Source: Chloroflexota bacterium
GTDB taxonomy: Bacteria > Chloroflexota > Anaerolineae > Anaerolineales > DRMV01
Direction of reading: 5' to 3'
Length of the DNA stretch: 21,969 nt
NCBI GenBank assembly: GCA_013154225.1
Contig: JAADCW010000064.1
Span: 1-21,969 of the forward strand
Shown here piece after piece: positions 21,783-21,969 of the stretch. A model generated the notes under the pieces. That model was not told where the DNA came from. It was given only the letters and a program-made list of their open reading frames with translations, and ran no database searches. Made by a program: the position numbers and the translations under genes. How positions within the stretch are numbered: position 1 is the stretch's first letter; every line of letters starts with the position of its first letter.

Positions 21783-21893
21783 CGCGGCGAATGCAGTGAG
21801 TCTGAAGCCGAACACCTTGGGCAAAGGGGGCTGGGCGGCGGGCTGAGTGCAGTCGAAGCCCGAAGTTGGACGTCCTGGGCGAATGAGGGGCGA
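21783..21893. repeat. Two diverged copies of a GCAGTCGAAG-type intergenic repeat
   Basis: Unit A (about 21783-21830) and unit B (about 21832-21893) share the order GCAGT..GAAGCC(C)GAA, then TGGGC, then a G-run. Unit B contains CTGAGTGCAGTCGAAG (21843-21858), flanked by GGGCT and AGCCC, which can pair. No credible coding frame covers them. They look like decayed copies of a dispersed element. Confidence 0.5.
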
Positions 21894-21905
21894 CATTTCC
21901 CTTTT

Positions 21906-21953
21906 CCACGCGTTTCGACTGCGGCAGCTGCGCAGCCTCCGCTCAACGCGTGG
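21906..21953. repeat. Imperfect palindrome with 9-bp outer stem related to the adjacent repeat
   Basis: CCACGCGTT (21906-21914) pairs with AACGCGTGG (21945-21953). The interior contains TTCGACTGC (21914-21922), the exact reverse complement of GCAGTCGAA in the adjacent unit (21849-21857), and an inner GCAGCTGC palindrome. The remaining bases up to the window end show no gene. Confidence 0.6.
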
Positions 21954-21969
21954 GGGGAGGGTTCTGGAG

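Noticed and set aside
21499..21946. Overlapping - strand frames of 126-136 residues at the right end
   Set aside because: They cover repeat units, the fmdB promoter and part of fmdB; repeat-derived peptides with no gene-like start.
1..21969. CRISPR array, tRNA, rRNA, insertion sequence or integrase
   Set aside because: No regularly spaced identical repeats, no cloverleaf-like or rRNA-like stretches and no transposase motifs were found on either strand.

Overview
This window looks like bacterial chromosome of roughly 60% GC, probably from a Chloroflexota (Anaerolineae-like) lineage. That assignment is an inference. It rests on the Pro-Thr-rich linker of a membrane-anchored protein, the STAND-ATPase/TPR regulator style, the overall gene mix and TATAAT-type promoters. 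No rRNA, tRNA, CRISPR array, transposase or phage gene is visible.

Region 1 (1-7354, + strand) is the distal half of a respiratory complex I operon: nuoH (5' end outside the window), nuoI, nuoJ, nuoK, nuoL, nuoM, nuoN. It ends in a strong hairpin at 7386-7419 that can terminate transcription from both sides. NuoH and NuoI form the quinone/iron-sulfur connection to the missing peripheral arm. NuoJ/K/L/M/N are the proton-pumping membrane arm.

Region 2 (7533-8858, - strand) is a single gene for a membrane-anchored protein with a Pro-Thr linker, a C39-like peptidase domain and TPR-like helices. Its -10 box lies only six bases from the ATG, so its mRNA may be leaderless.

Region 3 (9140-19222, + strand) is a run of eight closely spaced genes: a creatininase-family amidohydrolase; a 1159-residue GGDEF / degenerate ATPase / intact STAND ATPase / TPR protein; RidA; an OmpR-type response regulator and its histidine kinase; an ExoA-like glycosyltransferase; a polyprenyl-phosphate sugar-phosphotransferase; and a nucleotide-sugar epimerase. 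The last three are exopolysaccharide functions. The order suggests, by inference, c-di-GMP and two-component control near surface-polysaccharide synthesis. The GGDEF-STAND fusion is the most unusual object in the window.

Region 4 (19361-21623, - strand) holds fmdB (zinc ribbon), a membrane-anchored DsbA-like oxidoreductase, a biotin-protein ligase without DNA-binding domain, and a 68-residue acidic single-span membrane protein. Intrinsic terminators follow fmdB, dsbA and the small gene. fmdB has a textbook promoter and dsbA an extended -10 promoter with apparently no 5' leader.

Region 5 (about 21712-21969) is non-coding and contains diverged copies of a GCAGTCGAA-type repeat and a long-stem hairpin.
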